A DNA stretch of 64,000 nt from Cranoglanis bouderius (GCA_023630585.1 CM042554.1:2130695-2194694), one strand, 5' to 3'; counted from the stretch's first letter, positions 11,717 through 23,265 are shown. Notes: a model not told the origin generated them from the letters alone. Program-made: numbers and translations.

Positions 11717-13586
11717 TTTAATGGTGGAGCATATGGGCACGTTTTAAAAACCTTGTCCCATGAGTGAATGCGCTTCGAATCCAATGCGTCTTTTGTTTCA
11801 TTTCATTCTTAAATCCGTATTTCGCGCACTCAGCGAGTGTGTCCCAAACTCACTCCGCTCATAACTGAAAGGCTCTAAGCTGATTTTCAATTCAGCACGC
11901 TAACAGCGCTATATATTTGTCTGACAAATTTAGCCGCGGTTAAGTGCTTAAAGTTAAAACTGCAGTTCATAACATTAAACTTGTGTGTGAAGATGATGAA
12001 ATCGCAGTACAGCACATTTTAATTGCGTAATCGCCTGATAAGAACGAAGAAACCTTCTTACAGCGCAGGAAAAGATTGATTTGAGCAATGTTCCTCTTAT
12101 CTTTCTAAAAAGGCCTTATTATATTGCTAGACTCGATTCATTGCGTTGGACCAATGTTAATTCGACAGGCAATAAGTCTCTTCTGGCAGAGCTAAACCTG
12201 CGTAGCTAACCGTAAGATGCACTGCATGTAGAAATCAGCCTCAAACGGTGATTGATATATAAACGAAGAGCCCTCTACACTCTGATCAAGTGTAAATTTA
12301 AACAACAGCGAAGAAATCCCGTTGTGATTTTGTGTAAATGGCAGCGAAGAAATCCTGCCCACACTTCTTGTGGATAAATTAGCACGGAAAAAAAAAGGAA
12401 AAGGGATCCCTGAGATCCAAAAATTTTTTTTTCCCCTCGTGATAACACATGAAATCGCCATTAAGCCGCCTTTGACTAAAAACGCGCTCCGATTTCAAAT
12501 TCATGTCTGAGTTAGGGCAGGTTGCAGTACCTCTGATTGAACACCAGAGGGCCGCCCACTTGAGGGCTAACAGTACTAAAACCAACCCCCCCCTTTTAAC
12601 TCACTATTGGGTGGGCCACTGCCGCCACCTTGTGGGCCTTCTCTGTTAGGTCTATGCTATTTTCGTTTCTGCATTCTCTGTTCTCTGTCTCAACCTTTTT
12701 GTCCTTTCTGGCTATCTTACTCTAGGACGATTAGTGTTCTCAATTTTTTTTTTTTGGTTTGTTTGTTTTATTATTCTTTGTGTTTTATTGTCCGTTTTAC
12801 ATTTTATTTCCCTCACTGCTTTGTTTTTCTTTATTAGCGTTATTAATTTTTATTTTAATTATTAATTTTTTTTATTATTATTTAAAATTTTTGTGTTTAT
12901 TATTATTATTATTTTTATTTATTTATTTTTTCAAATTTTTTTTTTCCTTCTCTTCTCTTCTTTCATTTTGTCATTTTACTTATATTTTGATTCTCTTTTC
13001 GTTTCTCCCAGTTGATAACACACTTCCACTTAAAGAATTCCTTACTGTGCATGCTTACTTAGTGCGAACTAAAACTAAGCCAAAGTAAGATTTAAATTCT
13101 AGCTTTTGTGTTAGCCATTGGCATCTGCTTATTCATAGGACTTCCACAGATAGAGAAGGCTTTCTCGTTACTCCCCTTCTCTTTGTTATCCTTTAATTAG
13201 TTCAATTTTATTTGTTCTGTTTAGCTGTTGTTTTGTTGTGACTTGTTTCTTCAAGCTCACCTAAAGGCATAAGCCTACGGGAACCAGCAAGGAAAAAGCT
13301 AAACCCTAGATTTTATGACCCAGGCAGCCAGTGTCATTAGATGACCCACTAGGCTACCGCCTATCAAATTCTTCTAATTCAGTTCTGGCATGCACCCACA
13401 CCATTTGGCCCTTCCCGGCCACTTATGGCCAAAGACAATAAGTGTCTGGCCTACATACCACTAACTGGCTGTACCAGTTAGCCAAATTGATACTCACCGC
13501 GTACCTAATTAAGTACGATTGCGACTAGCTAATTTGCGTGGACTTGCATTGGTGTCTATGTTTTTCTTCTCTCGTCAACAGTTGCC
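11717..13586 (+). other. Leader between 5' LTR and gag
   Basis: About 1.9 kb without a convincing ORF. A primer-binding site should start just after 11716; the first TGG (11722) is a candidate, but I cannot assign the tRNA. An extremely T-rich block occupies about 12735-12990, with homopolymer runs that may be unstable. Confidence 0.6.
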
Positions 13587-15431
13587 ATGTCCCGAGCAAG
13601 CAGCCCCACTGCCCATTGGTATGACCTTGAGACCTGGCTGACTACCATGATGACTACGTTCCTGCCCAAAGCAGCTACCGACCGGCAGCACTTAAGCAGG
13701 GAGCAGCTGGACGACAAAGTAGACAGGCTGATGGCGCATGATCCCACCCAGACCTACAGCTAAAAGGACTGGGCCAAGATCATCGGAAGCCTTGCTCACA
13801 CCCTCCTCATCCAGGCATGGTGCAGTGAGAAGAGCAACATCGACCTGGAGCAAACAGTAACGATGCTCCAGTTTCAAGTCGAAGAGGCCCGGGCAAGCCA
13901 GGCCCACGTTCAAACTAGCCTGGTTCAGCTATCCCCCGAGACAGCGGACCAGCATGGAACAGATTCCGAGCTACAAGAGGAAGTGGAGAAACTCCAAAAA
14001 GCCCTGCAAGACCTTCAAGCAGAGACAGAGCAAAGAGGGCAGCTGGAGAGAAAAACCAGGGATGAACTGAACAAGAAAATCCAAAAAGGTGACATTCTCC
14101 TGATCAAAGCAGGGAGTGAACTGGAGGAAAGGCACGCTAAGCTCAAGGCCTGCGAGAACCACCTGCTGATGGCCCGAACTGAAATCGAGGCCTTAGTACG
14201 AGAAAAAGACTCTCTCAAAGATGAACTTGACACTGTTCGCCAAGAATTGAAATATTCCTACTTGTTCCACAGTGATCAGACAAGGGAAACACTCACCACG
14301 GAGTTTCCCACGACCAGTGAGCCGAGGCCTCCCGGCCACGAGCTCCTAGCTCGAAAGGGGGGTGAAAGCCCACTGCTCAAGAAGTCACCAAGCGACAGTC
14401 AAGAACCCCCGTCAGCCACAAGGGGGTGGAAGCCTTTCCAGAGCATTCTTGCCACCAGTCACAGCATGGCTCACAAAGAACTGGACAAGCTGGCCAGGAA
14501 CATTCCTTCATTCACTCCAAACCCGGCAGGAGACCATGAAATTCATGCCTATCTACAAGACATAGACTTTCTTTTACAGACTTTGAACAATATGACTATG
14601 TGGGACAGATTGTACTTGCTCAGGATTACGTCCAGTCATGATGTGCGGAGCTTCTTAGATCGACAACCAGAGACTGTCAGATCGGACTACCAAGAACTAC
14701 GACAGGCGCTGATTAAGGAGTACTCTGACCCTGAATCAGATCAAGGGATTATTGCAGCTATGGACTTAAAACAGAACGGGCTTGAAACCCCACAGGCCTA
14801 TTACCACAGATTCTGGCGGGCCTACTTCGGGGCACGGAACGAGCCAGGAATGGAGGAGGACATCAACTTCAGGACTCTGTTCCTCCGAAATCTGCATCCT
14901 ACAGTGAACCATCACCTAGGAGTCCTAGCCTGCCCGCGCAGCATGTCCACTCAACAGCTGCGGGACCTGGCCCACAAGGCCTACACCAAGCAGAAGTCCA
15001 CCTCCGAAAAGACTGTGAAAAATCCAACTATTTACCCTGTCTCTGATCACTGCTCAGAACTGGCCCTAGAGGGTGCACAAACACACTATAGTGACCGACC
15101 CTTTAACAGAGAGAGAGCCAGCAGAGAGCACTACAACTGAGGTGGTGCACGTCCCAAACACCAGACTGGACACCCTGAAAAATTCTGGGACCAGCCACGT
15201 CCAGCTAACAACCCAAAGGGTGGAGTCACATGGGAACCCCGCCGATGGCCTAGAAATGGCCGACCTTCATCGGCCCGGGAACCTAACCCAGACAAGCCTA
15301 AGTCCGAACCTTCACTAAAGCAGGATGACACAGCTACGTCTGAGTCTGCAGAGATCCTGAGAATGCTGAAGGAGATCATCCGGAATAAAGCTCGCAAGTT
15401 AAATGAGAAAGACAAGCCAGACTCCTTGTGA
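13587..15431 (+). pseudogene. Gag-like polyprotein, two internal stops
   Basis: The ATG at 13587 opens one frame running to the UGA at 15429-15431, about 614 codons, broken by TAA at 13761 and TGA at 15138. The order is a short helical N-terminus, a long heptad-rich coiled coil (about 13870-14260, many E/K/L), a linker, then a capsid-like helical domain (about 14500-14990; AYLQDIDFLLQTL, ALIKEYSDPESDQGI, TPQAYYHRFWRAYFG). The C-terminal part is basic and rich in Gly, Arg and Pro, with no CCHC zinc knuckle. A coiled-coil N-terminus plus a basic, knuckle-free C-terminus recalls foamy-virus Gag, but I claim no homology. It would assemble the particle and bind RNA. Confidence 0.75.
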
Positions 15432-15437
15432 CTAAGA
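15429..15437 (+). promoter_or_regulatory. Gag/pol junction: single UGA in a CUA context
   Basis: The gag frame ends TTG TGA CTA, and the same frame is then open for 484 codons into the retropepsins. UGA followed by CUA is an established readthrough context (alphaviruses and some vertebrate mRNAs). I infer that pol was made by suppression of this stop, as in gammaretroviruses, which use UAG. The other stops in the element lack this context. Confidence 0.55.
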
Positions 15438-17009
15438 GCCAGGCCTGAAACCAACCTCTCTAGAGGGCCTCCAACCGAGCCAACAAGACTGACTCCCGCT
15501 GATCAGCCACTAAAAACAGAAGAAACTAAGACATCACCAAGTGACAGCATCACCCACTTACCTCCGCTGACGGATGCACACCCAGAGCAAACTGACCCAC
15601 TGCTTCACACTGCTGACCAAGACTCCAAGGTACCAGAAAGTGCTGTTTTAGTTGTCTGCCACGAATCACCTGAGACCAGCCCCAACTGCCTATCAGTCAC
15701 TACACAAGCCCCGGTGCCAAGGCTCCTGGGAAATCTGATTGAAAAGGGAGTGGCCCAGAAACTCTACCTAGCTATTATGCTGGAACATGCAGTTAAACTG
15801 GAAGCCCTGGTGGACATGGGAGCAGACCTCACTCTGATGTCATCCAAACTCTTTGACAGACTCAGAGTTGAAACTAAGAGACAGAATCGGACTTTAACAT
15901 CACAAAGGTGCGAGCTGAATGTACAATCATACAGCCAAAATGAGGTACAGCTTGAGCAGATAACACCTATTAACCTAACCATTGGTCCTATGAGCCTGGT
16001 GCACCCCGTGTACATCTCACCAATGGACACTTATCCCCTTCTCGTGGGAAAAGATCTACTAGACCGCTTTGAGCCCTTATTGGACTTCAGACAGTTAAAA
16101 ATCTGGGCTCAAGTTCGAGAACCTCTGCCTCTCCAGTCACACAGGTCACCTGAGCCAGACTTCCAGGTCACAGAGGTCACGGGAAATCCTCAGATCACAG
16201 AGGTCACGGGAAATCCCACGGTCACAGAGGTCATGGAGGTCACAGGAAATCCCACGGGCAACCACAGGAACATGAGGTTAGCACCAGGGCAAAGTTCAAG
16301 TTCACTACTCTGCACTTTTGGATTCAACAAAGACTCTGAGTCCTTCTGCCCTAAGGTCACGACTGGCCTGCAACTAAACGATGTGAAAACCACAGACATC
16401 GTACTGGCATTATGGGCAGACAACTCAGCCATCAGCCTCACGCTGTTTAACACCCTCCTTAAGGGCATGCCTGACCTTCTGTTTGTCAACAAACGTACCC
16501 GCTTTCCCTGGGACCCCTGTCTGTCAACGATGACAACTGCAAAGGGGATCTGTGCATTGAACGTGAAATGGAACAGTTGGTGCATAACCCATTACTTCCT
16601 GGTCTTACCAGACCCACCACATGATGTTTACCTTGGAGCAGACATCCTGATTCGTCTTAGGGCCCATGTGGACTTTATAAATGAGGTGGTGTGGGCCCCA
16701 ATGATCTCACAGCCCCCTGTTGTTCCTGTCCACCATGAGAACCTCATGTCAGGGCAGACCATTCCAGAAGTCTGCACCCTGGTCAGTGAACAGGACACTG
16801 TAGTCCCGGCTTACACCAAAGGGGTCACTGTTTGGCTCAATCTACGATGTGGTCAAACATTAAACCACACGCTGGGCTTCTTCTAACCTTCACCTGAATG
16901 CTTGGAACTGGGACTTACTTTGGAAGCCACACCCCTCGCTGAAGTGTCATCCCGTGCAGTTTACATCCTGTTCAACAACTGCACAGCAATGGACATTACA
17001 ATTCCCTAG
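15432..17009 (+). pseudogene. Pol N-terminal part with two retropepsin-like domains in tandem
   Basis: The same frame as gag continues after the UGA. Domain 1 (about 15740-16120) has ALVDMGADLTLMS, where the catalytic D-T-G has become D-M-G (Asp 15813-15815; ACG to ATG is a CpG-type change), and ends LLVGKDLLDRF...LDF...WA. Domain 2 (about 16370-16720) has ALWADNSAISLTL (Asp 16419-16421) and ends VYLGADILIRL...VDF...WA, matching domain 1 position for position. Between them are three or four copies of VTEVTGNP (16160-16265). Stops TAA at 16884 and TAG at 17007 break the frame. A retropepsin normally works as a homodimer that cleaves Gag-Pol; a tandem pair could fold as a single chain. Confidence 0.7.
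16160..16265 (+). repeat. 24-bp repeat in pol (VTEVTGNP)
   Basis: Near-identical units of gtcacagaggtcacgggaaa repeat in frame between the two retropepsin-like domains. They probably form a flexible linker of variable length. Confidence 0.8.
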
Positions 17010-18867
17010 GCCTACTGCCTGGGGTGGCTAGTGAGCCACGACTTTCATGACTTTGAACTGAATTTACCGATCATCGGGCCAATTCCAGCTCCTATGGTCC
17101 CAGAAGGGAGCTCAGATGACACAGTATTGACAGCCCCCTTCAAGTTAGTCTCCATCACTTCAGTCATGCCAGTAACCACAGGAGTAGCATGCAGAACGGA
17201 GCTAACAAAGGACCAACACCTTGCAGTCTACACAGTCTCCAACCAGCCTGCCTGTGAGACTGATGAGAATACTGCCCCTCTGACTGCTAACAAGACAAGA
17301 GACACTAGCACAGAGGAGCCCTATCCAGGATTTGAGACGCATGTCCAGCAAATTCTGAAGGATGCAGATGCCATACAAAACGATACAGACCGTCAAAAAC
17401 TCAGACAGGTCTTGTACAAGTTTAAAGCGTCATTCGCCAAAGACTCTCTGGACTGTGGCCTCACGGGCCTCCATACGGTGCGCATCCCGATGCACCCAAA
17501 TGCTCCTCCCACTTTCGTCAAGCAGTACAAGATTCCCATCGCCTCCCACGAACCCGTGCAGGAGATTATCGATTCCATGCATGAGAAAGGTGTCATCCGC
17601 CCATGCAACAGCACCTATTCTGCTCCCATCTGGCCTGTCCTTAAGCCAAACGGGAAGTGGCGACCCACCATTGACTACAGGAAACTGAACCAGCAGGTGC
17701 CACAGTCACGATGGCCCATGACCCAGCTGGAGCAGGAAATACCCAGAACACAAGGAGCCACCATCTTCTCTACGCTTGACATGGCCTCAGGATTCTGGAC
17801 TATACCTGTACATCCAGACGACCAACACAGCTGGCCTTCACTTTTGGCAACCGACAGTACATGTTCACAAGGTGCCCATTGGGCTATGCCAACTCACCAG
17901 CGGAGTTCAACATCTTCTTGAACAAAGCTTGCCTGGACGCCAGAATGAGAGGCAACCTCATCTACGTGATGATGTTCTCATGAAAAGCACAATGGTGGCT
18001 GACCACCTGAGAGAAATAGACTATGTACTGGACCAATTAACCACTGCCAGTGCCAAGATCGCCCTCCGCAAAGGACAGTGGTGCCAAACCAAAGTCAACT
18101 ATGTGGGCCTACTCATCGGATCACGGGGCATTGAACCTCAGACCAGCCGCATCCAGGCCATCCAGAACATCAAGCCTCCCACTAATGTTTCAGAGCTGCG
18201 GAGTTTTCTAGGCGTGTGCAACTACTCACGACAGTTCATCGAGAACTACTCGGACATTGCACAACCATTAACTATGCTTCTCAAAAAGGACTGCCCATTT
18301 GCCTGGACAGAGGCTCAAGCGAACGCCATGAAAGAACTTAAAGGACATTTGTGCACAGCTCCATGCCTGGCTTACCCTGATCCACAAAAAGAGTTTTATT
18401 TGGAAGCTGGTTTCTCCAACCACTGTCTCAGTGTGGGTCTTTACCAAAAGCATGACCAGGACAAAAGAGTGGTTGCATATGCCAGCAAGACACTCCTTCC
18501 ACCGGAGACTAAATACTCGGACTGTGAAAAGGCGCTGCTCTGCACTGTATGGGCCATACAGCAATTCTCCAACTACATCGGAGCACAAAAGGTCATCATA
18601 GAAACTTGCCACCAGCCTGTAATGTTTCTCAACAGCCAATGCATCCGAGATGGCGTGGTCACCAATTCACGCATAGCCACGTGGTTGATGGCCCTCCAAG
18701 GGCACAACGTTGAGGCACGATACGCCCAGAATCACAAGTCTGTGCGGGGCAACGGCTTGGCTGCATGCCAAAACTGCTCTGATGACCCATCTGCTGCAAC
18801 ACTGGACGCAGAGGGACCCCAGAAACAACAACCAACCTGTCACAGGTACTTTGAGGAGAAGGTGTGA
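17010..18867 (+). pseudogene. Pol reverse transcriptase and degenerate first RNase H
   Basis: RT motifs run in order: GVIRPCNSTYSAPIWPVLK, KWRPTIDYRKLN, ATIFSTLDMASGFWTI, then FTRCPFGYANSPAEF, LLIGSRGIEPQTSRI, and FLGVCNYSRQFIENY. One base is missing near 17828, and another near 17970 inside the YVDD catalytic motif, so the enzyme is dead. The following RNase H-like region (about 18390-18760) has LEAGFSN where TDAS is expected and ETCH where TDH is expected, although YSDCEKAL keeps the Glu. It therefore looks like a non-catalytic tether rather than a nuclease. TGA at 18865-18867 (likely CGA to TGA) ends the frame, which resumes directly in the second RNase H. Confidence 0.85.
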
Positions 18868-19340
18868 CAAGGGATGCCTACTGCCTACGTCGATGGGTGT
18901 TCCTACAACCACGAAGGCACCTTAAAAGCTGGCGCAGGAGTGCTATGGCTAAACAACCACCCCTGTCCACCACAACATTTCCAGTTGGGCCCTCAGTCAT
19001 CACAACATGCTGAGGTAGCAGCCATCCTGATAACCCTTCAGATCGCTGCGGCCCATAACATCAGAGAACTCCTCATTTGCACAGACTCTAACTATGCAAG
19101 ACTCAGTTTCACATGCCATCTTTCGGGCTGGAAACAAAATGGGTTCAAGACGGCAAACAACAAGCCAGTCAAACACCAACACCTGTTCCAAGCGTGTGAG
19201 GACATCACAAAAACACACGACATGATCATCTATTGGAAAAAGGTGAAAGGACACTCAAAACAACCAGGCCTGGATAAAGACCTGAATGACCAAACTGATG
19301 CCCTTGCCAAAATGGGCGCACTACATGGAGACCTATGGTC
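18868..19340 (+). pseudogene. Second RNase H domain of pol (catalytic set intact)
   Basis: In frame after the TGA at 18865: AYVDGCSYNHEG (first Asp), SQHAEVAAILITL (Glu), LLICTDSNYARL (second Asp) and NDQTDALAKMG (last Asp), with KVKGHS before it. All four acidic residues of an RNase HI active site are present, and the spacing fits a full ~145-residue domain. It degrades RNA in RNA:DNA hybrids during reverse transcription. Placed after a degenerate RNase H and before integrase, it gives the order seen in retroviruses. Confidence 0.85.
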
Positions 19341-20762
19341 ACCTCCAGCTCAGCCACCCATCTTGAATGTGGCAGCAATAACCCGCAGCAAGCGAACCCT
19401 TCCTGCAACACCACCAGCCTCGCAGCCACTTTCGCTGGCACCACAAATCTCTAACAATGACATAGCTGATCTTCAAGCCTCAGACACCTCCATCCAAGCT
19501 ATGCTACACCACCTCTCTGACCCCCCTTCCCTCAGACGGCTGCATGAGATCAAAGACATGCTGCATGTGAAGGACAACATTCTGTGGTATGTCCCTGACG
19601 ACCTCACAGCGCCAAGGCTCGTGGTGCCACAGGGCCAAAGGGGGGTCATGTTAATGTATGCCCACGACACACCATGCGCTGGACATCATGGCACCAGAGC
19701 CACTTACGACACACTGAAGCAAGTGGCATACTGGCCGGGTATGCAGCAAGACGTGGCAGAGTATGTCAGAGGGTGCCTGGTTTGCTGCCAATTCAAACCA
19801 GCAAACCCAAACCACAGAGCCCCACTGCAACGCAGAGGAGTCACGTTTCCATGGTCAGACCTCCAAATAGACTGGGTGGGACCTCTGCCCAGGTCAACCA
19901 GGGGCAACAAGTACTTCCTCACAGTTGTATGCCAATTCACCAAGTGGGTAGAGTGTCTTCACGACACTGCCCAGACCACAGCATACCTACTGATGAACCA
20001 TATCTTCTCCAGGTTCAGACTGCCGCTAAGGGTCAATTCTGACAGGGGCACACACTTTACAGCTGAGATCATGCAGCAGACTTGGAAGCTCCTGGGTGTA
20101 CAGGCTCAACTACACATCAGCCACCACCCCATGTCCTCAGGCCAAGTGGAGTGAACCAATCGAACTGTGGTCAGCATACTAAGAAAATACGTGTGTGCCA
20201 ACCAAAAGGACTGGGATGCGAAACTTCCCCTGGTACTCATGGCCATCAGAGCCACCCCACAGGAATCAACTTGCGTGTCTCCCTTCGAACTGATGACTGG
20301 GCGGCAATGACCCTACCGCTGCACCTGCTGTACCAACCGGGAGACTCCAACCTTGTCACAGCCTACACCACACACCAATACCTGGATGAGCTACACCGGA
20401 ACCTAAGGACGACATTTGCTTTTGCCCAACAACAGCTGCAAAGGAGCGCTGAAGGCCAGAAAGCATATTATGACTGGAAAGCATCACACCAGGAACTGAA
20501 TGTAGGTGATAAGGTCTGGTACTACAGCTTCACACAGCCACTCCAGACAGCCTCCAAATGACTGTCGAAGAAATTGCTCCCCCACTGGACAGGACCGCAC
20601 GAGATTGTGGACAAACTCTCCCCAGTCGCGTACCAAATCCAACTAAGGCGGGGACAGAAAGACACAATTTTCAAATGGGTCCATCGAAATCAAATAAAGA
20701 GACATGTGGCCACTGGCAGGGAAAGGCAAAGGGGGGCTAACGTAACCCAACCCAGTCACAGT
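19341..20762 (+). pseudogene. Pol integrase domain
   Basis: An HHCC-type zinc region (AHDTPCAGHHGTRATYDTL, GCLVCC) is followed by the core: QIDWVGPLPRS (D), VNSDRGTHFTAE (D) and SSGQVE (E), with 35 residues between the last two, so DD35E is complete. TGA at 20152-20154 follows the catalytic Glu directly. One base is missing near 20305 after GR, and another TGA lies at 20559-20561. The C-terminal part (LLPHWTGPHEIVDKL, KWVHRNQIKRH) resembles the GPY/F-like DNA-binding tail. It inserts the cDNA into host DNA in the nucleus. All breaks are point changes. Confidence 0.85.
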
Positions 20763-20811
20763 CTGCAGAGCGAGGAAACCATCCTGACCAACCAGGGACA
20801 TCAACCGCTGA

Positions 20812-21409
20812 CCTACGGCCTTTCTCTTTCTCTCTCCCTCACGTACAGCCACCCTGACCTACGATCAGCATGACACCACCACCCGCGTTAGCCTGCCCAA
20901 CCAGAGCCTGTGGATTCAAGTACCGAAAGGTGCCATCCTCCACCTCAATGACCTGGCATTGTACCACCTCCCGAGTGAAGAGTACTGGTCAGAGCTGGAA
21001 ATTCTGGCCTTCTTCAAGAACCACAACCTCACAAAGGATCCAGAACTGGAACTGAGGATTGAGCAAGGGGGGGTGGACCCAGTTAATCGACCTCACTCCC
21101 CTCGATGTGACCCTCCAAGCGTTATCCCGTTTGCCCAGCGCGACCAGTTCAACAGTGGTTCAAGCCTGGACAGCCGCTGACACGGCGCTCTGCCTCTCTA
21201 CGGCCATAGGGTAAGCCCTGATGCTAGGCCTGGCCTTCACCCTGTTAAAATGGATCAATCCAACACGAGAATCCATGAACAGGTGTGTGGCCGCCCTTCC
21301 TCGAGGTTTCAAATGGAAACCACGGGGAGGGGAGACCCAAACAGAGACTACACCCAACCTCATTGAGATGGATCCTCAACTGGGGGATCAAAAAGCGGAG
21401 GACAATTAG
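20812..21409 (+). pseudogene. Third ORF with a hydrophobic segment (env-position)
   Basis: Downstream of integrase a small reading frame covers about 200 codons. The first part (20812-21072) uses one frame. It switches at a run of seven G (21067-21073) into the next frame, which holds a hydrophobic stretch around 21180-21256 interrupted by TAA at 21212-21214, then a basic tail ending at 21409. The position (after pol, before the polypurine tract) and one near-C-terminal membrane segment are what an envelope remnant would show. However, there is no clear signal peptide, no fusion peptide, no furin site and few Cys, so it could equally be another accessory protein. The break makes it non-functional. 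Confidence 0.4.
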
Positions 21410-21502
21410 GAACCCCCGTCAATCGACCAGTTTGATACACTCGCCACCCGATCGCCATGACGACTGTTGCCCAACGATGTCCACACTGGGACATCACTGT
21501 CC

Positions 21503-21514
21503 GAAAGGGGGGAC
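21503..21514 (+). other. Polypurine tract
   Basis: The segment gaaaggggggac directly precedes the TG of the 3' LTR, as expected for the plus-strand primer site. Confidence 0.85.
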
Positions 21515-23265
21515 TGTAATGTATGATGGTATCCAAACTGATTTCTGAATTAACCTGGACTTAACATAAAAAAAGTTTCACTACTCAGGTGACCGAGAGT
21601 AACCCCGAGGTGCCCCTTTGGAATGCAAAAGACTCTTGCAAACACACACAGAACTTACACCCACAATAAAGAGACCTTTCATGAACCTAACAGGTGTGAA
21701 CGTCTGGAAAACTTCACGATTAGGTTCATCAGCAGGGGTCAACCAAAACTCCGACCAAGGGCCTGTAAATCTCTGATCTAATCTCTGTTTATGACCACAT
21801 GGATTAGCATCAGAGCCGACAAGGCTAGCAAGGAAAACGTCCTCCCTAAAGGTCACCCTGGAGTGACCAAAGACCGGTGGGACATTAGAAGAACACCAAC
21901 CCCCTCTTCTGGACATACACACACTCACGCACACACAGTGAAAACGTCTCTTGAATGTAACATATAATCATATTTCTAGATAGTTATAATGTATTCATAT
22001 ATGCATGTGTTATGTGTCTAGATAACCTAACTATAGTGATTTTAGAAATTTTGAGCGAGAAGCCAATTTTAAGTTGTCTGTAACCATGTCTAATGATCCT
22101 TCACTGTCCAAGGTATCATAACCTCCTTGAGTTTGGTACTAAAATCATTGTCTCGTAATATGCCAATTAATGATGCATACTATAGGACAATGGGATGTAT
22201 CATTCTATACTTTTCCATATTTCATTCTAATCCAAACTTAATACAAACCCCGCCTTGACATGCGGACCCTGTTTTGGAACAGACAAAGAAGTTCTCCCCC
22301 CCAGAACTTCCTCCTCTCTCTGGATTCGCCAGCAGCTCAGAGAGGCATGTATGTTGGCATTATCCATAAAACACAGCAACACGAGTTCCTCCTTACTTTA
22401 CTTACACTTTACTTCCTTACTTTACTTTCTACTTTTACTCTCCTTTTTCTTTCTACTTTACACTTCTTACTTTTTACTTTTCTCTCTCTCTCTCTCTCAC
22501 GGACTTACTCTCTTCCGCCTTCTTTTTCAGGTACTCCTCCGGACTCTCCTTTGTCTCGTTAAACCATGTGACAATTACCGTTTTCTTTCTTCTTTCTACT
22601 TTGGCGAGACCCAACTCCGTTTACCCCAACTCTACCGACGCGGAAGATTCAGCAAACTCCTCGCTAAATCTACGAACCAAGGACCCTCGTGAACGGCATA
22701 AAATTAACGCAAGTATAAATTTTAATTGATCTATAGAGGTGTCCTTTTAAGCCAGTGCCCCTGTTGAAGGTGAATTCAATTCATTGCTGATTCTTGAGGC
22801 TAAACTGTTGTGTGTTCTGCCATTCTGTTATTTTCATCATTTTTCCTTTTGTTTCTTTCACTTTCCCTGTATATATGTATTATTTGTTTATACCTAGTTG
22901 TGTATATCAGTAGTTTTACGTAGTTATTAAAATCCATGGTTATCATGCTGGATCGGCTCTGTTTTTACTCATGACAAGGTTCACTTTTAACGTTGCTTTT
23001 CGCTACGTGCTGTATTTCTTTTAACTGAGAATAAACTATGCTTCGTGGCCAGAAGAATAATTTATTCTTTTAGAGTAATATGAAGATTGCCCTGGTAAGT
23101 TTGGTGGACAAACAGATCAAGCTGCTTCGCATTTAATTCTAAAGCTAGACTACAGTAATTAATATAACATTCCCTTTCATGGTCGATTTATATCCATAAC
23201 TAATCAGAACACGCTTTGATTAGAGCTATAGATATATTTCACCCGTTTGAGCTAGATTTGCTACA
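21515..23265 (+). repeat. 3' LTR (1751 bp)
   Basis: It begins TGTAATGTATG and ends GCTACA, followed by the ATGG duplication. The high similarity to 9942-11716 suggests a fairly young insertion, yet several of the differences are C/T changes at CpG. Confidence 0.95.

Larger units (their letters stand above)
9942..23265 (+). mobile_element. LTR retroelement with tandem retropepsins and two RNase H domains
   Basis: This is a complete integrated element of 13,324 bp: 5' LTR, long leader, gag, pol (PR-PR-RT-RNH-RNH-IN), a third small ORF, polypurine tract and 3' LTR, bounded by a 4-bp duplication. It inserted into the older minus-strand gypsy. It is 'Ty3/gypsy-like or retrovirus-like' by RT and integrase motifs; the inactive first plus intact second RNase H resembles retroviral organisation. 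Coding regions carry multiple stops and deletions, so this copy is defective. Confidence 0.9.

Noticed and set aside
12607..13088. Phe/Leu-rich frames resembling membrane proteins
   Set aside because: They come from the T-rich block of the retroelement leader and lack any family motif.
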